Below are positions 44,270 to 54,296 of a stretch of DNA of 64,000 bases, piece after piece (within the stretch, counting starts at the first letter, position 1; every line of letters begins with the position of its first letter). The DNA comes from Spirochaetota bacterium (GTDB lineage Bacteria; Spirochaetota; Brachyspiria; Brachyspirales; JACRPF01): positions 230,611 through 294,610 of the forward strand of contig JACRPF010000022.1 of assembly GCA_016214035.1 (NCBI GenBank), written 5' to 3'. The notes under the pieces are model-generated. The model did not search any database. It had not been told where the DNA came from and was given only the letters and a program-made list of their open reading frames with translations. Position numbers and translations under genes: made by a program.

Positions 44270-45541
44270 CTATTTTTTCAATAGACTTTCCATATCGGCG
44301 ATATACACACGCCGTGTTCCGCCGACAAAACCGTTGAACGTCACATAACGCCATGTCCTGTCCCATGCCGGATGCGGATCTATGCGCAGCACACCGTCGG
44401 CTGCCAGCGGTTTTGTCTGAATACGGACGATATGTTTTTCGCTGCCGTCATCGAGACTGATCCAGCGCAGCGGTATGGTGCCGTCATTGTATGAAACTTT
44501 TTCAAAAGTATAGGTGTCGGTCAGCACATAGCTCACATCGGGATGAACGGTGGGATGCCCGGAGCCGATGACATCATCACGCATCTTATGAAGATCACTG
44601 CCGTCGGCGTTCACCTGCACGAGGCGCATGACGTCGCGGTCGATGTTGAGGTTCATCGATATCCGCTTGCCGTCGGGAAACCAGGTGCCGTGATGACCGC
44701 CTTTCACCCATTGTTCGGGACCGACAGCGCAGTGTACATCGCTGCCGTCAAGGCCTATCGTCACCCACGCGAAGCGGACGTCGTTATGCCCTGTGCGGAA
44801 GAGATCCCACTGCGGTTCGTCTTTCATCGGGAACCAGCGCAGACTCAGCATCAGCCGATCGCTCTGCGGATTGAACTTACTGTGAAATCCGTATATCTCG
44901 ACGTTCGATAGATCATCGATCTGAACCTGCGGATTTGCGCGCGACAAAAGACTGCGTATCGACGCGAACAGCCGCGTTTTGCCGGTGGACGTGTCGGTAA
45001 TATAGAATCCGTCATCGTCGACGGCGCCTTTGTTCCAGCGGACATGTTCATCGGGGACACGTACACCGTAACCGGGCTGTGTCTTTCGCATGGTTGTCAT
45101 GTTCGCCGATATCAGCCAGCGTCCGTCGGCAGAGGCGTGGTACACGGTGCCTTCCATCTTTTCGCGTTTGCCGGTAAGCGGATCAAGCTTCCATGCGAAG
45201 GGTTTCCATGCGGCTGTAGTATCGACGTCGTTAAAATAGAGCGCATTGTCGGTTGAACCCCAGTTGATATTCGCTCCCATCTGAGGTTCCCATCCGCATG
45301 ATTGCGCAACGACCTTTTCCTTTCCCGTCTCCAGATCGATCACGATGATATCTCCCGCATCACCCGGCGCCGGCTGACGGTCTTCGAACGGCATGCGGAA
45401 CACGGCGAGGTACCGTCCCGAGGGACTTATCGGCGAGGTGTCGAAAAAACGGTGTATACAGCCGCCCGTCTCCGGCGTGACGCACCACACGGGCACCTTC
45501 GGGTCATATTCGGTATAGCGCGGGAATTTGCTCAGGTCCAT
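44270..45541 (-). CDS. Oligogalacturonate lyase-like / TolB-type beta-propeller protein
   Basis: 423 residues, no signal peptide. Propeller blades of the WD40-like/TolB type are visible (DTSPISPSGRYLAVFR, GHHGTWFPDGKRISMNL, GSGHPTVHPDVSYVLTDTY, DPHPAWDRTWRYVTFN). Overall design and length fit cytoplasmic oligogalacturonate lyases (PL22), which use histidines and Mn2+ to cleave unsaturated digalacturonate. The exact metal-binding set could not be aligned, so a non-enzymatic propeller is possible. Convergent with the flgJ-like gene, six bases apart. Confidence 0.58.
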   Translation of the reverse strand: MDLSKFPRYTEYDPKVPVWCVTPETGGCIHRFFDTSPISPSGRYLAVFRMPFEDRQPAPGDAGDIIVIDLETGKEKVVAQSCGWEPQMGANINWGSTDNALYFNDVDTTAAWKPFAWKLDPLTGKREKMEGTVYHASADGRWLISANMTTMRKTQPGYGVRVPDEHVRWNKGAVDDDGFYITDTSTGKTRLFASIRSLLSRANPQVQIDDLSNVEIYGFHSKFNPQSDRLMLSLRWFPMKDEPQWDLFRTGHNDVRFAWVTIGLDGSDVHCAVGPEQWVKGGHHGTWFPDGKRISMNLNIDRDVMRLVQVNADGSDLHKMRDDVIGSGHPTVHPDVSYVLTDTYTFEKVSYNDGTIPLRWISLDDGSEKHIVRIQTKPLAADGVLRIDPHPAWDRTWRYVTFNGFVGGTRRVYIADMESLLKK

Positions 45542-45647
45542 TTTGTTTGCTCCGTCATTTATAGTGCCGTTCTACAATAGCACAAAAACCATGGATTGTC
45601 TTTGTCCGCAAAGGAAATATATTTATCTGATGGAGATCATATATTCC

Positions 45648-45676
45648 TTGACAAATTCCGCATCTTTGCGTATATT
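45648..45676 (+). promoter_or_regulatory. Consensus promoter for the LamG glycosidase gene
   Basis: TTGACA (45648-45653), exactly 17 bases, TATATT (45671-45676), 40 bases before the ATG at 45716. Directly repeated GTTAGA(A/T) words at the expected start region may be an operator. Confidence 0.7.
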
Positions 45677-45715
45677 CAATGTTAGAATGTTAGATAAACG
45701 GTATCCGGAGTGCTT

Positions 45716-48700
45716 ATGAAGCATCATTCACTACCCGCCGCCCTTGCCATACTGGCCGCTGTCGTAGTAGCTTTGTCGCCGACTGCATTTCCGGCGGTTC
45801 CGGCCGCATACTGGAACTTTGATGAGGGCACCGGCGACACGGTGAAAGACGTCGGGCCGAACGGATATGCCGGAAAAATATCCGGCGCGGCGGAATGGGT
45901 TGACGGAAAGTTCGGCAAGGCCCTCAGGTTCAACGGCGTTGACAGCCATGTGACGTGCGGTCCGACGGCAGCTCTTAACTTCACATCCGACTTTACGATA
46001 ATGTTCTGGCTCAAAACGGCGAAAGCCGGTTCCGACAAAAATCCCTACTCCGGCGTGCTCGGTAAGTTCATGTACGGCGCGGGAGGAAAAGGCATTAATC
46101 GATACGACATTATCATGCATAATTCCGGCATGCTGCGCACGGCGATACGCGGCGAAAAAAACATCGACACCGGAACGATAGGCCCGAATCTGCTTGATGA
46201 TACCTGGCATCATGTTGCGGTAGCCGTCACGAAGTCATCGGTCAAATTGTATGTGGACGGAACGCTGGTGAAGGATACTCCGGGCGAATGGCAGCCGAAT
46301 GCGAACGAAGCGCCGTTGACCATAGGATATCGTGACGGCGGCATGCCGGCATTCAACGGCTGCATCGACGAAGTAAAACTGTACGATGCCGCGCTCAGTG
46401 CGGCGGATATAAAATCACAGACACGTGCGGCGCTGCCGTCGGGGGAAGGGACGGGTGATATGCAGAAAACAGCCTCAGCGAACCTCCTGCAGAACGCAGG
46501 GTTTGAAGAATCATCGGAATTGACCGGATGGACGCTCAATAACTGGGCGAAGAACGAGGTCGAAGGCGGCATTGACACCATGAACCCGCATTCGGGAAAA
46601 CAGTGCATGCGTATCACCATGAGCAAGATCAACAATTCGCCGAACCTGCAGTTCCAGCAGAAAGTGGCGGTGAAGCCGGGCATGGGAATGGAACTGCGTT
46701 TCTGGATGCGCGGCAGACCGAATTCAAAACCGATCAACATCCAATTCCGCAAGATGGGCGCGCCCTATACGACGTTCTATCAGGTGGATGCGGCGCTCTC
46801 GCAGGAATGGCGGGAATATGTCTACACCGTCATGCTTCCGCCGAAGACGGATCCCGAAGACACAGCGCTTTATTTTAATCTCAACGAAGAGAACACATAC
46901 TGGCTCGATGATATTCAGGTAACGCTTGTACCGCCGAAGGATACGCGCCCGCCGCTCATCGGCAACCAGGTGCTCAACGGCTCGTTCGAGGTCGGCATCG
47001 ACAAATGGTGTGCGACATTCCGTGAATGGGGCACCTCGGGCGATGTCTCTGATGAAAGCAACTCGACGGCAATGCTCACGTCCGTCGCGGCGGCTGATGC
47101 ACCGCACGGCAAACGCGCACTGTCCGTCCCGGTTCGCGGCGGATGCCAGGTGGCATTAAACAGCGGTTATTTCCCGCTTCGCTACGGACATCCGGCGAAG
47201 GCTGGCATATGGGTGAAGGCTCCGGCAATCGGAAAAAAATTCTCGTTCCGGATAATACACGGCCTATTTCCGAATCTCACGGTCGTCGGCGAGAAAAATG
47301 GAGTGAGCACGAAAAATGATTGGGAATATCATTCGTTTTCATTTACGCCGGGTCTTTCAAGTTCAAAATCGTATTTTTTTGAATTCTTCTGTGCCGACCC
47401 GGGTGAGTATCTCATCGATGCGGTCACGGTGGGCGAGGGTGATGTGACGTCTGCGCCGAATCCGTTCAATGCCGGACACACCGCTGTTGATCCGCGGCCC
47501 GCAAACATCTATTTCAAAGGCGATCGTATCGATTTCAGCGTCAACCTCGAAAGTGCCGACAGGAAACCGGCCCAGAAGCTCTATGGCCGCATCATCAATG
47601 CCTGGGAACAGACGGTGAAAAAATTCACGCTTGATATTCCGCTCGCGGCAGACGGCACCGGTTCAGTAGCGGTCACCTTTCCGTCCGACACCTACGGCGG
47701 TTTCAAATGCGAGCTGTTCACCGATAAAAACACCGACGCATTGCCGGCAACCGAGATAATGTTCTCCGTGGTTCCGAAACTGAAATCCCCGAAAGAATCC
47801 ACCGACCAGTTCTTCGGCGGACATGTCAGGTTCACGCCGCATAATCTCGCCATCGCGAAGCTTATGGGATTCCGGTCGCTCAGGCTGCATCCTCCCATAA
47901 CGACAAAATGGATGAATATAGCGAAGTTCGGTTATTTCACCGACGGTGTTGCCCGTGCATATGATATGGGCTTCCGGCTTCTCGGGAATTTCGACACCGT
48001 GCCGCCGGAGTTCGCCGACGCCCCCGCGGGAATGCCCAAAGAAAAATACAGCGCATGGTATAACAGCTTCGGTCCGAAAGAGCCCGAGCCGTGGAAAAAA
48101 TATGTGAAGGACACCTACAAAGTGTTCGGTCCGTTTATCAAGGAGTGGGAAGTCTGGAACGAGCCCGACGGCGGCTTTCTGCAGGTGAAGCCGGGGCTTG
48201 AAAAAGAGCGTGTGTACACGAACATCGTACGTCTCACCCGTGAAGCGCTCGATGAAGTGAACGCCGATGCAAAGATTGTCGGCGGAGTTGTCGCGGGACT
48301 ATCCCGGAATTTTCTTGAGAAGGCGCTGGGATACGGCATGAATAAGGATATCGATATCGCATCGTATCATTGCTATTATGAAGACGCGTCGCCGGAGGAA
48401 CCCGTGGTGCGCCCGTCGGCCATTGAACGGTCGAAAAAAATGCAGGCGATGGTGAACCGCAAGGGCGAGCCGCTTGAGGTCTGGCATACCGAAGGCGGCA
48501 TGTGGCTGTCTGAAGGCGTGAGCTGGATACGTACCATGCGCATTCCGTCGGCATCGACACTCGGGATGAAGGACGCGGCGAACACCATCGTGCGTTCCGC
48601 GGCGTCGCTCAAAGCTGCGGGTGTGAAGCGGCACTTCCATTATGCCGACTATGTACATCAGTCAGGACACACGGTGAACCGGCTTGAATGTTCAAGTACG

Positions 48701-49003
48701 TTCGACGTTAACGGCATGGCAAATCCCGCGGTGGCGGCCCATGCGGTATGCGTCATGTTCCTCGAAGACGCCGAGGGCACTGGTCTCGATGAGATACGCG
48801 CGGGTGATGCTAAAGTAGCCGTTGCGCATTTTAAAAAGAACGGGAAAAATATCGACGTGGTGTGGTCGCGCATACCTGCTGCATTCGCGGATGTGCCGCA
48901 GGTGAAAACCGCCGGTAAAAAGATGTTCGATATGATGGGAAATCCGGTTACCGTGGAGAATACCCCGATGATAACGCTGAACCCGGTGTATGTCACTGAA
49001 TAA
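45716..49003 (+). CDS. Large secreted LamG/CBM/TIM-barrel glycoside hydrolase
   Basis: 1,095 residues from ATG 45716 (CCGGAG five bases upstream). Order: signal peptide (to about 27); LamG/concanavalin-like domain (30-245: AAYWNFDEGTGD, DTWHHVAVAV, IDEVKLYD); CBM4/9-like module (260-405); second such module (415-590); then a clan A TIM barrel (about 690-1010) with EWEVWNEPDGG (acid/base Glu) and LEVWHTEGGMW (nucleophile Glu), resembling GH39/GH5 enzymes. A short beta tail ends it. Built to bind and hydrolyse an insoluble polysaccharide outside the cell. A small CBM-like secreted protein follows by 36 bases. Confidence 0.82.
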   Translation: MKHHSLPAALAILAAVVVALSPTAFPAVPAAYWNFDEGTGDTVKDVGPNGYAGKISGAAEWVDGKFGKALRFNGVDSHVTCGPTAALNFTSDFTIMFWLKTAKAGSDKNPYSGVLGKFMYGAGGKGINRYDIIMHNSGMLRTAIRGEKNIDTGTIGPNLLDDTWHHVAVAVTKSSVKLYVDGTLVKDTPGEWQPNANEAPLTIGYRDGGMPAFNGCIDEVKLYDAALSAADIKSQTRAALPSGEGTGDMQKTASANLLQNAGFEESSELTGWTLNNWAKNEVEGGIDTMNPHSGKQCMRITMSKINNSPNLQFQQKVAVKPGMGMELRFWMRGRPNSKPINIQFRKMGAPYTTFYQVDAALSQEWREYVYTVMLPPKTDPEDTALYFNLNEENTYWLDDIQVTLVPPKDTRPPLIGNQVLNGSFEVGIDKWCATFREWGTSGDVSDESNSTAMLTSVAAADAPHGKRALSVPVRGGCQVALNSGYFPLRYGHPAKAGIWVKAPAIGKKFSFRIIHGLFPNLTVVGEKNGVSTKNDWEYHSFSFTPGLSSSKSYFFEFFCADPGEYLIDAVTVGEGDVTSAPNPFNAGHTAVDPRPANIYFKGDRIDFSVNLESADRKPAQKLYGRIINAWEQTVKKFTLDIPLAADGTGSVAVTFPSDTYGGFKCELFTDKNTDALPATEIMFSVVPKLKSPKESTDQFFGGHVRFTPHNLAIAKLMGFRSLRLHPPITTKWMNIAKFGYFTDGVARAYDMGFRLLGNFDTVPPEFADAPAGMPKEKYSAWYNSFGPKEPEPWKKYVKDTYKVFGPFIKEWEVWNEPDGGFLQVKPGLEKERVYTNIVRLTREALDEVNADAKIVGGVVAGLSRNFLEKALGYGMNKDIDIASYHCYYEDASPEEPVVRPSAIERSKKMQAMVNRKGEPLEVWHTEGGMWLSEGVSWIRTMRIPSASTLGMKDAANTIVRSAASLKAAGVKRHFHYADYVHQSGHTVNRLECSSTFDVNGMANPAVAAHAVCVMFLEDAEGTGLDEIRAGDAKVAVAHFKKNGKNIDVVWSRIPAAFADVPQVKTAGKKMFDMMGNPVTVENTPMITLNPVYVTE

Positions 49004-49039
49004 AAATATCATGAAACAATAAAACGTAAGGAGCATCAC

Positions 49040-49633
49040 ATGAAAGCAGTTCTTCTCGTCATCGCAGCGGCCGTATTTGCATTCGCAGAGGTGCCGCAGA
49101 AAACGCGCATCGATGTCTACGGCGCGGGAGCCAAGGTTGAGTACACGAACATCAAGGCCGTGGGAGACGGTAACGCCGCCATTCACGGCTGGGACAAGGT
49201 GAACGGAAAGTACAATATCTATTCCGACCTGACGGTCAAGTCCGGTGAATGGACACAGGTGGGAATCACCTTCACGCCGCTCATGGACGGCATCGTCAAT
49301 CTGCAGCTCAAAGGACCGTACTACAAACCCGAAGGCGAAAAATCGAATCTTCCGGTCTTTGTCATTTATGACGACGTGACGGTCAGCGGAGCAACTGCGC
49401 CGGCAAACCCCGGTTTTGAGACGCTCAACGACGACGGCAAGCTTGGCGGATGGTGGATGCCCGATCCCACGGATGACGGCAAGTCGGTTACACTTATTAC
49501 CGACGCCGCGATGGTGAAAAGCGGCACACGCAGCGTGCGCGTGAATCATGACCGCAACGTATCGCAGAACATCACCGTGAAGGCGAACGTGCCGGTGACC
49601 GTGAAGGCGTGGGTATTTTTCCCGGCGCAGTGA
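49040..49633 (+). CDS. Small secreted carbohydrate-binding-module-like protein
   Basis: 197 residues. Signal peptide to about AFAE (17). The mature chain looks like a single CBM4/9-type beta-sandwich: NPGFETLNDDGKLGGWW with a later KSGTRSVRVNHD strand, the phrasing used by the modules of the protein encoded just upstream. No catalytic residues recognised. Ribosome site AAGGAG. Probably co-transcribed with the LamG glycosidase, acting as an accessory glycan-binding protein. Confidence 0.65.
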   Translation: MKAVLLVIAAAVFAFAEVPQKTRIDVYGAGAKVEYTNIKAVGDGNAAIHGWDKVNGKYNIYSDLTVKSGEWTQVGITFTPLMDGIVNLQLKGPYYKPEGEKSNLPVFVIYDDVTVSGATAPANPGFETLNDDGKLGGWWMPDPTDDGKSVTLITDAAMVKSGTRSVRVNHDRNVSQNITVKANVPVTVKAWVFFPAQ

Positions 49634-49640
49634 CCGCGTC

Positions 49641-50675
49641 ATGAAGATAGCCACCGAGGGCAGACGTTCATACACACGGCAGCTCACCGACATCCTGGTG
49701 ACACGCATCGTCGCCGAGGCTGAAGGGAACGGCGGACGTGTGCCGTCGTTCCGGGAACTCGCCAGGCGGTTTTCCACAAGCATCAACACGGTGCATTACG
49801 CCGTGAGAAGGCTCGTGAAGGACGGTATTCTCACGTCGCGTGCGGGCAAAGGAACGTTTCTCGCCACCAGACACAAAGCCCGCGTGCTGGGGCTTACACG
49901 CAGGACGCGGATATCCATTGCGTTACTCGTTTCAGACAGCATGGGCAATCATGCATGGCTGAATCCGCATCTTGAGGCGCTCACCGCGTACCAGAACAGG
50001 CATCCCGAGATGTCGTTCTCGGTGCACTACTTCCGCGGTTTTGATATCTTCTCCGATGCGAATGCGTCGATCGCCGATTTCATCACCAAAGGATTCGTGC
50101 AGGGTGTCATCATCATCTCGCCGGTGTATGCGCATAATATACACCGCTTCATCCGCGACGATATCCCGGTTGTCCCCATGTACAACAATTACCCGTATCG
50201 CATCGACAATGTGCAGACGGATTACACGCCGCTGTATCAGGAAATGCTGCGTGTGATGACGGAGACAAAGCGCACGCGCATGCTGCTGGTAACCGGAAAG
50301 GACCGGAACACAAAACAAAACCGTTTCGTTGCGGGGTTCGACGCGTTTCGGAAAAACTCCGGCGCTTCGTTTTCAGCCGACGCGCTCTATTTTCAGCGCG
50401 ACGGGCGCGACGCCATCAAGGCGTTCATCTCGGCACAGCGCGATGTGTTTGCTCAGGCTGAAGTCATCGTAACCACCGGCGATGAAGCGGCGATGGCATG
50501 CCGCTCACTTCTCAACGAAATACGCAGCAGCGCGCTCATCATCAGCCACTACGACTACGTGAGCACAATTGGCGATTACAACATCGAAAAGACCAGCCGT
50601 GCGGAGATGACTCACGCACTGACGCTGATCATGACCCGCATAGCGCAGCCGGATGTACACAAAGAGCACGCATAA
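49641..50675 (+). CDS. GntR-family regulator with LacI-type sugar-sensing domain
   Basis: 344 residues. An N-terminal winged HTH of the GntR type (RVPSFRELARRFSTSINTVHYAVRRL, quoted by its ends, KDGILTSRAGKGTFLA) covers residues 1-75. The remainder is a periplasmic-binding-protein fold (ISIALLVSDSM, GVIIISPVYA, IVTTGDEAAMACR, ALIISHYDYVSTIGDYNI). AraR of Bacillus has the same combination, binding L-arabinose. It starts 7 bases after the CBM-like gene and precedes the enolase-superfamily gene, so it may regulate the whole unit. Confidence 0.88.
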   Translation: MKIATEGRRSYTRQLTDILVTRIVAEAEGNGGRVPSFRELARRFSTSINTVHYAVRRLVKDGILTSRAGKGTFLATRHKARVLGLTRRTRISIALLVSDSMGNHAWLNPHLEALTAYQNRHPEMSFSVHYFRGFDIFSDANASIADFITKGFVQGVIIISPVYAHNIHRFIRDDIPVVPMYNNYPYRIDNVQTDYTPLYQEMLRVMTETKRTRMLLVTGKDRNTKQNRFVAGFDAFRKNSGASFSADALYFQRDGRDAIKAFISAQRDVFAQAEVIVTTGDEAAMACRSLLNEIRSSALIISHYDYVSTIGDYNIEKTSRAEMTHALTLIMTRIAQPDVHKEHA

Positions 50676-50735
50676 CAGAGATGAACGACCGGCGACAGAT
50701 GAGTGCTTAGTGTATAGCATAGCCCGGAGGCGACA

Positions 50736-51883
50736 ATGAGCGACCGCATCAAACCGAGATTGAACGAAATCGTTGAACAGATCGAGCTTTTCCGCTACGA
50801 CGTTGATGTGCCGCGGCATTACAGCTGGGGCAACTGGGACAGCCGGCAGATCGGTTTCATACGAATAGCATCCGGAGGTCACTCCGGCTGGGGAGAGAAC
50901 CGCATCACCTCGAACGACAAGCATGTTGACATCGTGAAATGGGCGTCATGTTTTGCCGAGTTGAAAGGCCGCACTATCACCGAGGCGCTCGATCTTGTGG
51001 CGGACAGGCTCAAAGTCTGGGGAACACTCCGCTGTGAAATGGCGGAGATGGCGCTGTTGGATCTTGCCGGTAATTGCGGGGGATACCGGCAATGGACCTT
51101 CTTGATATCGGCGGCATCGACCCCGTCCCCGGACTCTATTGCGTTCTAGAAAACGAACCGGAAAAAGCCGCTGCAATGGCGGCTGCGGTCAAAGAGATGA
51201 ATTTCAAGACGCATATCAAGATAAAATTATACGGCAAACATGATCTGGATAAAAGCATAATAACCGCGGTGCGAAACGTTATGGGCAGCGATACGTATAT
51301 CGTGGGCGATGTGAATTGCGGGTACCGCGTGACAAAATCAACGGAACCGCTTGACGAGATCGCACGCCTGCTCCTGGAACTGCATGCCGTCGGACTGAAC
51401 GCATGTGAAGACCCCGCCGATATGAGCATTGAACAATGGGTAGCGCTTCAGAAAAAAGTGGACACGCTCGATCTGATACCCGATCACATCATGCGTCCGG
51501 CCGCCGCAGCAGTCAACACGATAGTTCCGGGCATGGGCAGTATTTACAACATACATCCGGGCTGCATGGGCTCGGTCATCGATGCGGTGCGGCTTGCCAC
51601 GAAAGTGAAATCGTTCGGCGCGAAACTGATGATCGGCGATGACAGCCTCATCGGTCCGTCGCTCACGGCGTGGCAGCAGGTCGCCATCGGCACGCAGGCG
51701 GAATGGGTTGAGGCGGTTGAAAAACAGGGCGAGTCCGAGGTTTTCCTCGAATGTGTCCGTTCACAGGTGACATTCCGGGATGCGAACGGAAATATGGCGA
51801 TGAAAAAACCGAAACCCGGATTCGGTCAGGATATCGATGTCGATGCCGTGCGCAGCAAAGCGGTGGCCTCGATCGTAATCTGA
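50736..51883 (+). pseudogene. Mandelate racemase/muconate lactonizing enzyme family protein, single frameshift
   Basis: Two frames join into one 382-residue enolase-superfamily protein. Frame one (50736 to about 51072) gives the capping domain up to EMAEMALLDLAG. Frame two continues LRGIPAMDLLDIGG, then the barrel with KIKLYGKHD, YIVGDVNCGY (metal Asp), LNACEDPADM (metal Glu) and MIGDDSLIGPS. Restoring one A at 51071-51073 (AATTG to AAATTG) gives LLDLAGKLRG, the expected family sequence. The rest is intact, so this is either a very recent mutation or a homopolymer assembly error. The family dehydrates or epimerises sugar acids. Confidence 0.82.
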
Positions 51884-51915
51884 TATCGGCACTGTCGCTG
51901 CTCTGTAAATACACG

Positions 51916-52713
51916 CTACCGTTTTGTAACGTTGCGCATCATCACGAAAACAAGATGCGACAGTATCTGTTTCGGTATAATCTTCATGACGAAATATCCG
52001 ATGCGATTGGTTAATCCCGCTACGGCAAGCGCCCTGCCGGCAAGCACCGTTTTTACCGCACTACGCGCCACTTTCTGCGCCGACATGCCGGCGGCTCCGG
52101 ATATCTTCTTGTATCCTTCGGATGCAACGCCCGCATTATCATCGAAACCCGTCTTGATATAGCCCGGAAGGAAAACGGAAACTGACACACCCGCCGGACG
52201 TAGTTCACTGCGGAGCGACCGTGAATAACTGATTACGAATGCCTTGGTAGCCGCATAGACGCTGAAAAACGGAACGGCGAACGTCCCCACGAGCGAAGCG
52301 ATATTGAGTATCCTGCCGCTGCCGCGTTCCTTCATAGCCTTGCCGAAAAGCATGCAGAGCTCAGTGAGCGCATTGATGTTCAGCCGTATCATCGACGTCA
52401 CGTCGTCGATCTTCTGGTCCATATTCTCGCCGAAAAGCCCCGAGCCCGCGTTGTTCACAAGTATGTCGATAGTGATCTTTTTTTTCTGACAGGCGTCAAA
52501 GACCGACTGCGCTCCTTTCGGCGATGCGAGGTCCGCGGCGATTACCGTGACCGTGATGCCCCAGCGTTTCTGAAAATCGATCTTCATCGTTTCGAGTTTT
52601 TTGACGCTTCTGCTCACCACGACAAGATCGAACTTTTTCGCCCCGAGCAGTTCAGCGATAGCATATCCGAGTCCGCCCGATGCGCCGGTGACAAGTGCTG
52701 TTAGATTTCCCAT
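51916..52713 (-). CDS. Short-chain dehydrogenase/reductase
   Basis: 265 residues from ATG 52713 (AAGGA upstream); an upstream ATG at 52752 lacks a ribosome site. Complete classical SDR motifs: TGASGGLGYAIA (nucleotide binding), VNNAGSG, catalytic Ser in LNIASLVG, YAATK with catalytic Tyr and Lys, and LPGYIKTGF. The long hydrophobic C-terminus (RIGYFVMKIIPKQILSHLVF) suggests membrane association, as in DltE/YqjQ-like SDRs. Substrate unknown. Confidence 0.9.
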   Translation of the reverse strand: MGNLTALVTGASGGLGYAIAELLGAKKFDLVVVSRSVKKLETMKIDFQKRWGITVTVIAADLASPKGAQSVFDACQKKKITIDILVNNAGSGLFGENMDQKIDDVTSMIRLNINALTELCMLFGKAMKERGSGRILNIASLVGTFAVPFFSVYAATKAFVISYSRSLRSELRPAGVSVSVFLPGYIKTGFDDNAGVASEGYKKISGAAGMSAQKVARSAVKTVLAGRALAVAGLTNRIGYFVMKIIPKQILSHLVFVMMRNVTKR

Positions 52714-52835
52714 GGTGTCGTCCTTGATGGTATGTTGAACCCATTCTCGCACACATTGCCAAGATAGTCAATGCGCAGCGCCGTACTGTCGAATATTGTA
52801 CTCAATCGCCTGCCGTAATATCCGATAATACAACT

Positions 52836-53516
52836 ATGAATATACGTGTATCATTTCTGTATCTTCTGCTGTCAGGTGCGGCATTTACCGCCCCTCCCGA
52901 CGCAGCGGAACTCTACCGTGCGGTGCAGTATGCATATGCATCGACGACACCGGCGAGTTATACCGCTGATGTTTCCGGCGATATCATCGACAAACAGATA
53001 GGCACCATACCGCAGAACCAGCTTACCGTGAGCCGCGACCGGGTGAAACTCACGTTCTATTTCAAGCAGGGTTTTGCGCCGAAAATGATACTGAATAACG
53101 TGACGCCGTTCTACGAAGGCATGTTCTCGATATTCCTGCCGCATCTGAAATTCCTCGGCTGCTTTTCGCTTGCCGGCGAGTATAACAGCTATGCGAAATT
53201 CAGCACGCGATACAGTATTGTCGATATCAGGGAAAAAGGTGGTATGTACAGCGTTAAGGTACGTGACCTGAAAGAGGATGCGTCCGCCTACGGCGTACTC
53301 GCCATCGACAAAACAAACTACCTGGTGACGGGCGGGGAATTCTTTTACGACGGTAAACTGCTCAAGCGTGCGGCCATCACCTACAGCAATGACAGCAGAT
53401 ATGCGTTCGTATCGCGCATCGATTTTTCAGATAATGACGCGAAACGTCCGGTCGCGTCGTTCATTGCGTTCAGCGGACAGGTAATAACCAAACTGAGCGA
53501 CGAGGTATTCAAATGA
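52836..53516 (+). CDS. Exported protein, LolA-like fold possible
   Basis: 226 residues. Signal peptide to about FTAP (18). The mature protein alternates strands (SYTADVSGDIID, QLTVSRDRVKLTFYF, YSIVDIREKGGMYSVKVRD) as in LolA/LolB-type half barrels that carry lipoproteins, but no diagnostic motif is seen. It overlaps the next gene by four bases (ATGA), so they form an operon of two exported proteins. Function unknown. Confidence 0.65.
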   Translation: MNIRVSFLYLLLSGAAFTAPPDAAELYRAVQYAYASTTPASYTADVSGDIIDKQIGTIPQNQLTVSRDRVKLTFYFKQGFAPKMILNNVTPFYEGMFSIFLPHLKFLGCFSLAGEYNSYAKFSTRYSIVDIREKGGMYSVKVRDLKEDASAYGVLAIDKTNYLVTGGEFFYDGKLLKRAAITYSNDSRYAFVSRIDFSDNDAKRPVASFIAFSGQVITKLSDEVFK

Positions 53517-54253
53517 TGCTGCGTTTTTTATTCACCGTACTGTGCGCGTGCGCATTCGTTTTTGCCGAGACAAACATTACGGCGCTGTTCTCGCTCTCGA
53601 ACGGGGCCATCGCGTATTACGCCGGGACACCGATGAACGCCAGCGACTACGCGCGCGCTTCCGGTATACGCGACACCATGCGTGCGTCAAAAACGCTGGT
53701 CCGCGCGCTTATCATCGCCGATGTGCTTCCCGAACCCGGCAATGAAATCGTCGCGCTGTTCAATAACGGCCACGAAGGCTACACCATCTTCAACACGCAG
53801 GGGAAAAGCGCCTATACATTCTCGATTCCCGACGCATCGCCGTTTGTGAATGCCGCATTCGATATTGCCGGTTATAAGGAACCTGAGGCGTCGTACAAAG
53901 TGCTTTCATATTATGTGCTTCGGCAGAAACCGATGGAGCGTCACGCGGAATGTTATATGTTCCGTATAGACGCCGACCGGAGTATCAACTATATCACCGA
54001 GGTGCGTTTTTTAAGCGAGATAAAAAATCAGCGCGGTCTGTTCTCTACAATGCTCGACAGCATGTTTGTCGACGTCAACGGCGACGGATACCTCGACCTC
54101 CTTATCGCCGAGATACAGCGCGGGGTGAAGAGGAACCGCATCGAATATCAGGTGTATGCATACGATCCGAAAGCGAAGACCTATGTGTTCACGCTCAATG
54201 AACTCGGCCAGGAAGAATCGGCAAACTTTTCCTCGTTCTTCGTGAAAAAATAG
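53513..54253 (+). CDS. Exported protein with one FG-GAP-like calcium motif
   Basis: 246 residues. Signal peptide to about FAET (19). Near residue 190 the segment VDVNGDGYLDLLIAEI matches the calcium-binding DxNxDGxxD loop of FG-GAP/integrin-like propeller repeats, and GNEIVALFNNG may be another blade. Coupled by a four-base overlap to the gene before it. Probably periplasmic or surface; role unknown. Confidence 0.65.
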   Translation: MMLRFLFTVLCACAFVFAETNITALFSLSNGAIAYYAGTPMNASDYARASGIRDTMRASKTLVRALIIADVLPEPGNEIVALFNNGHEGYTIFNTQGKSAYTFSIPDASPFVNAAFDIAGYKEPEASYKVLSYYVLRQKPMERHAECYMFRIDADRSINYITEVRFLSEIKNQRGLFSTMLDSMFVDVNGDGYLDLLIAEIQRGVKRNRIEYQVYAYDPKAKTYVFTLNELGQEESANFSSFFVKK

Positions 54254-54296
54254 CGCGCTGTATTTTTTCACATTTTGTGGTATAGTTCCGTTTCAT

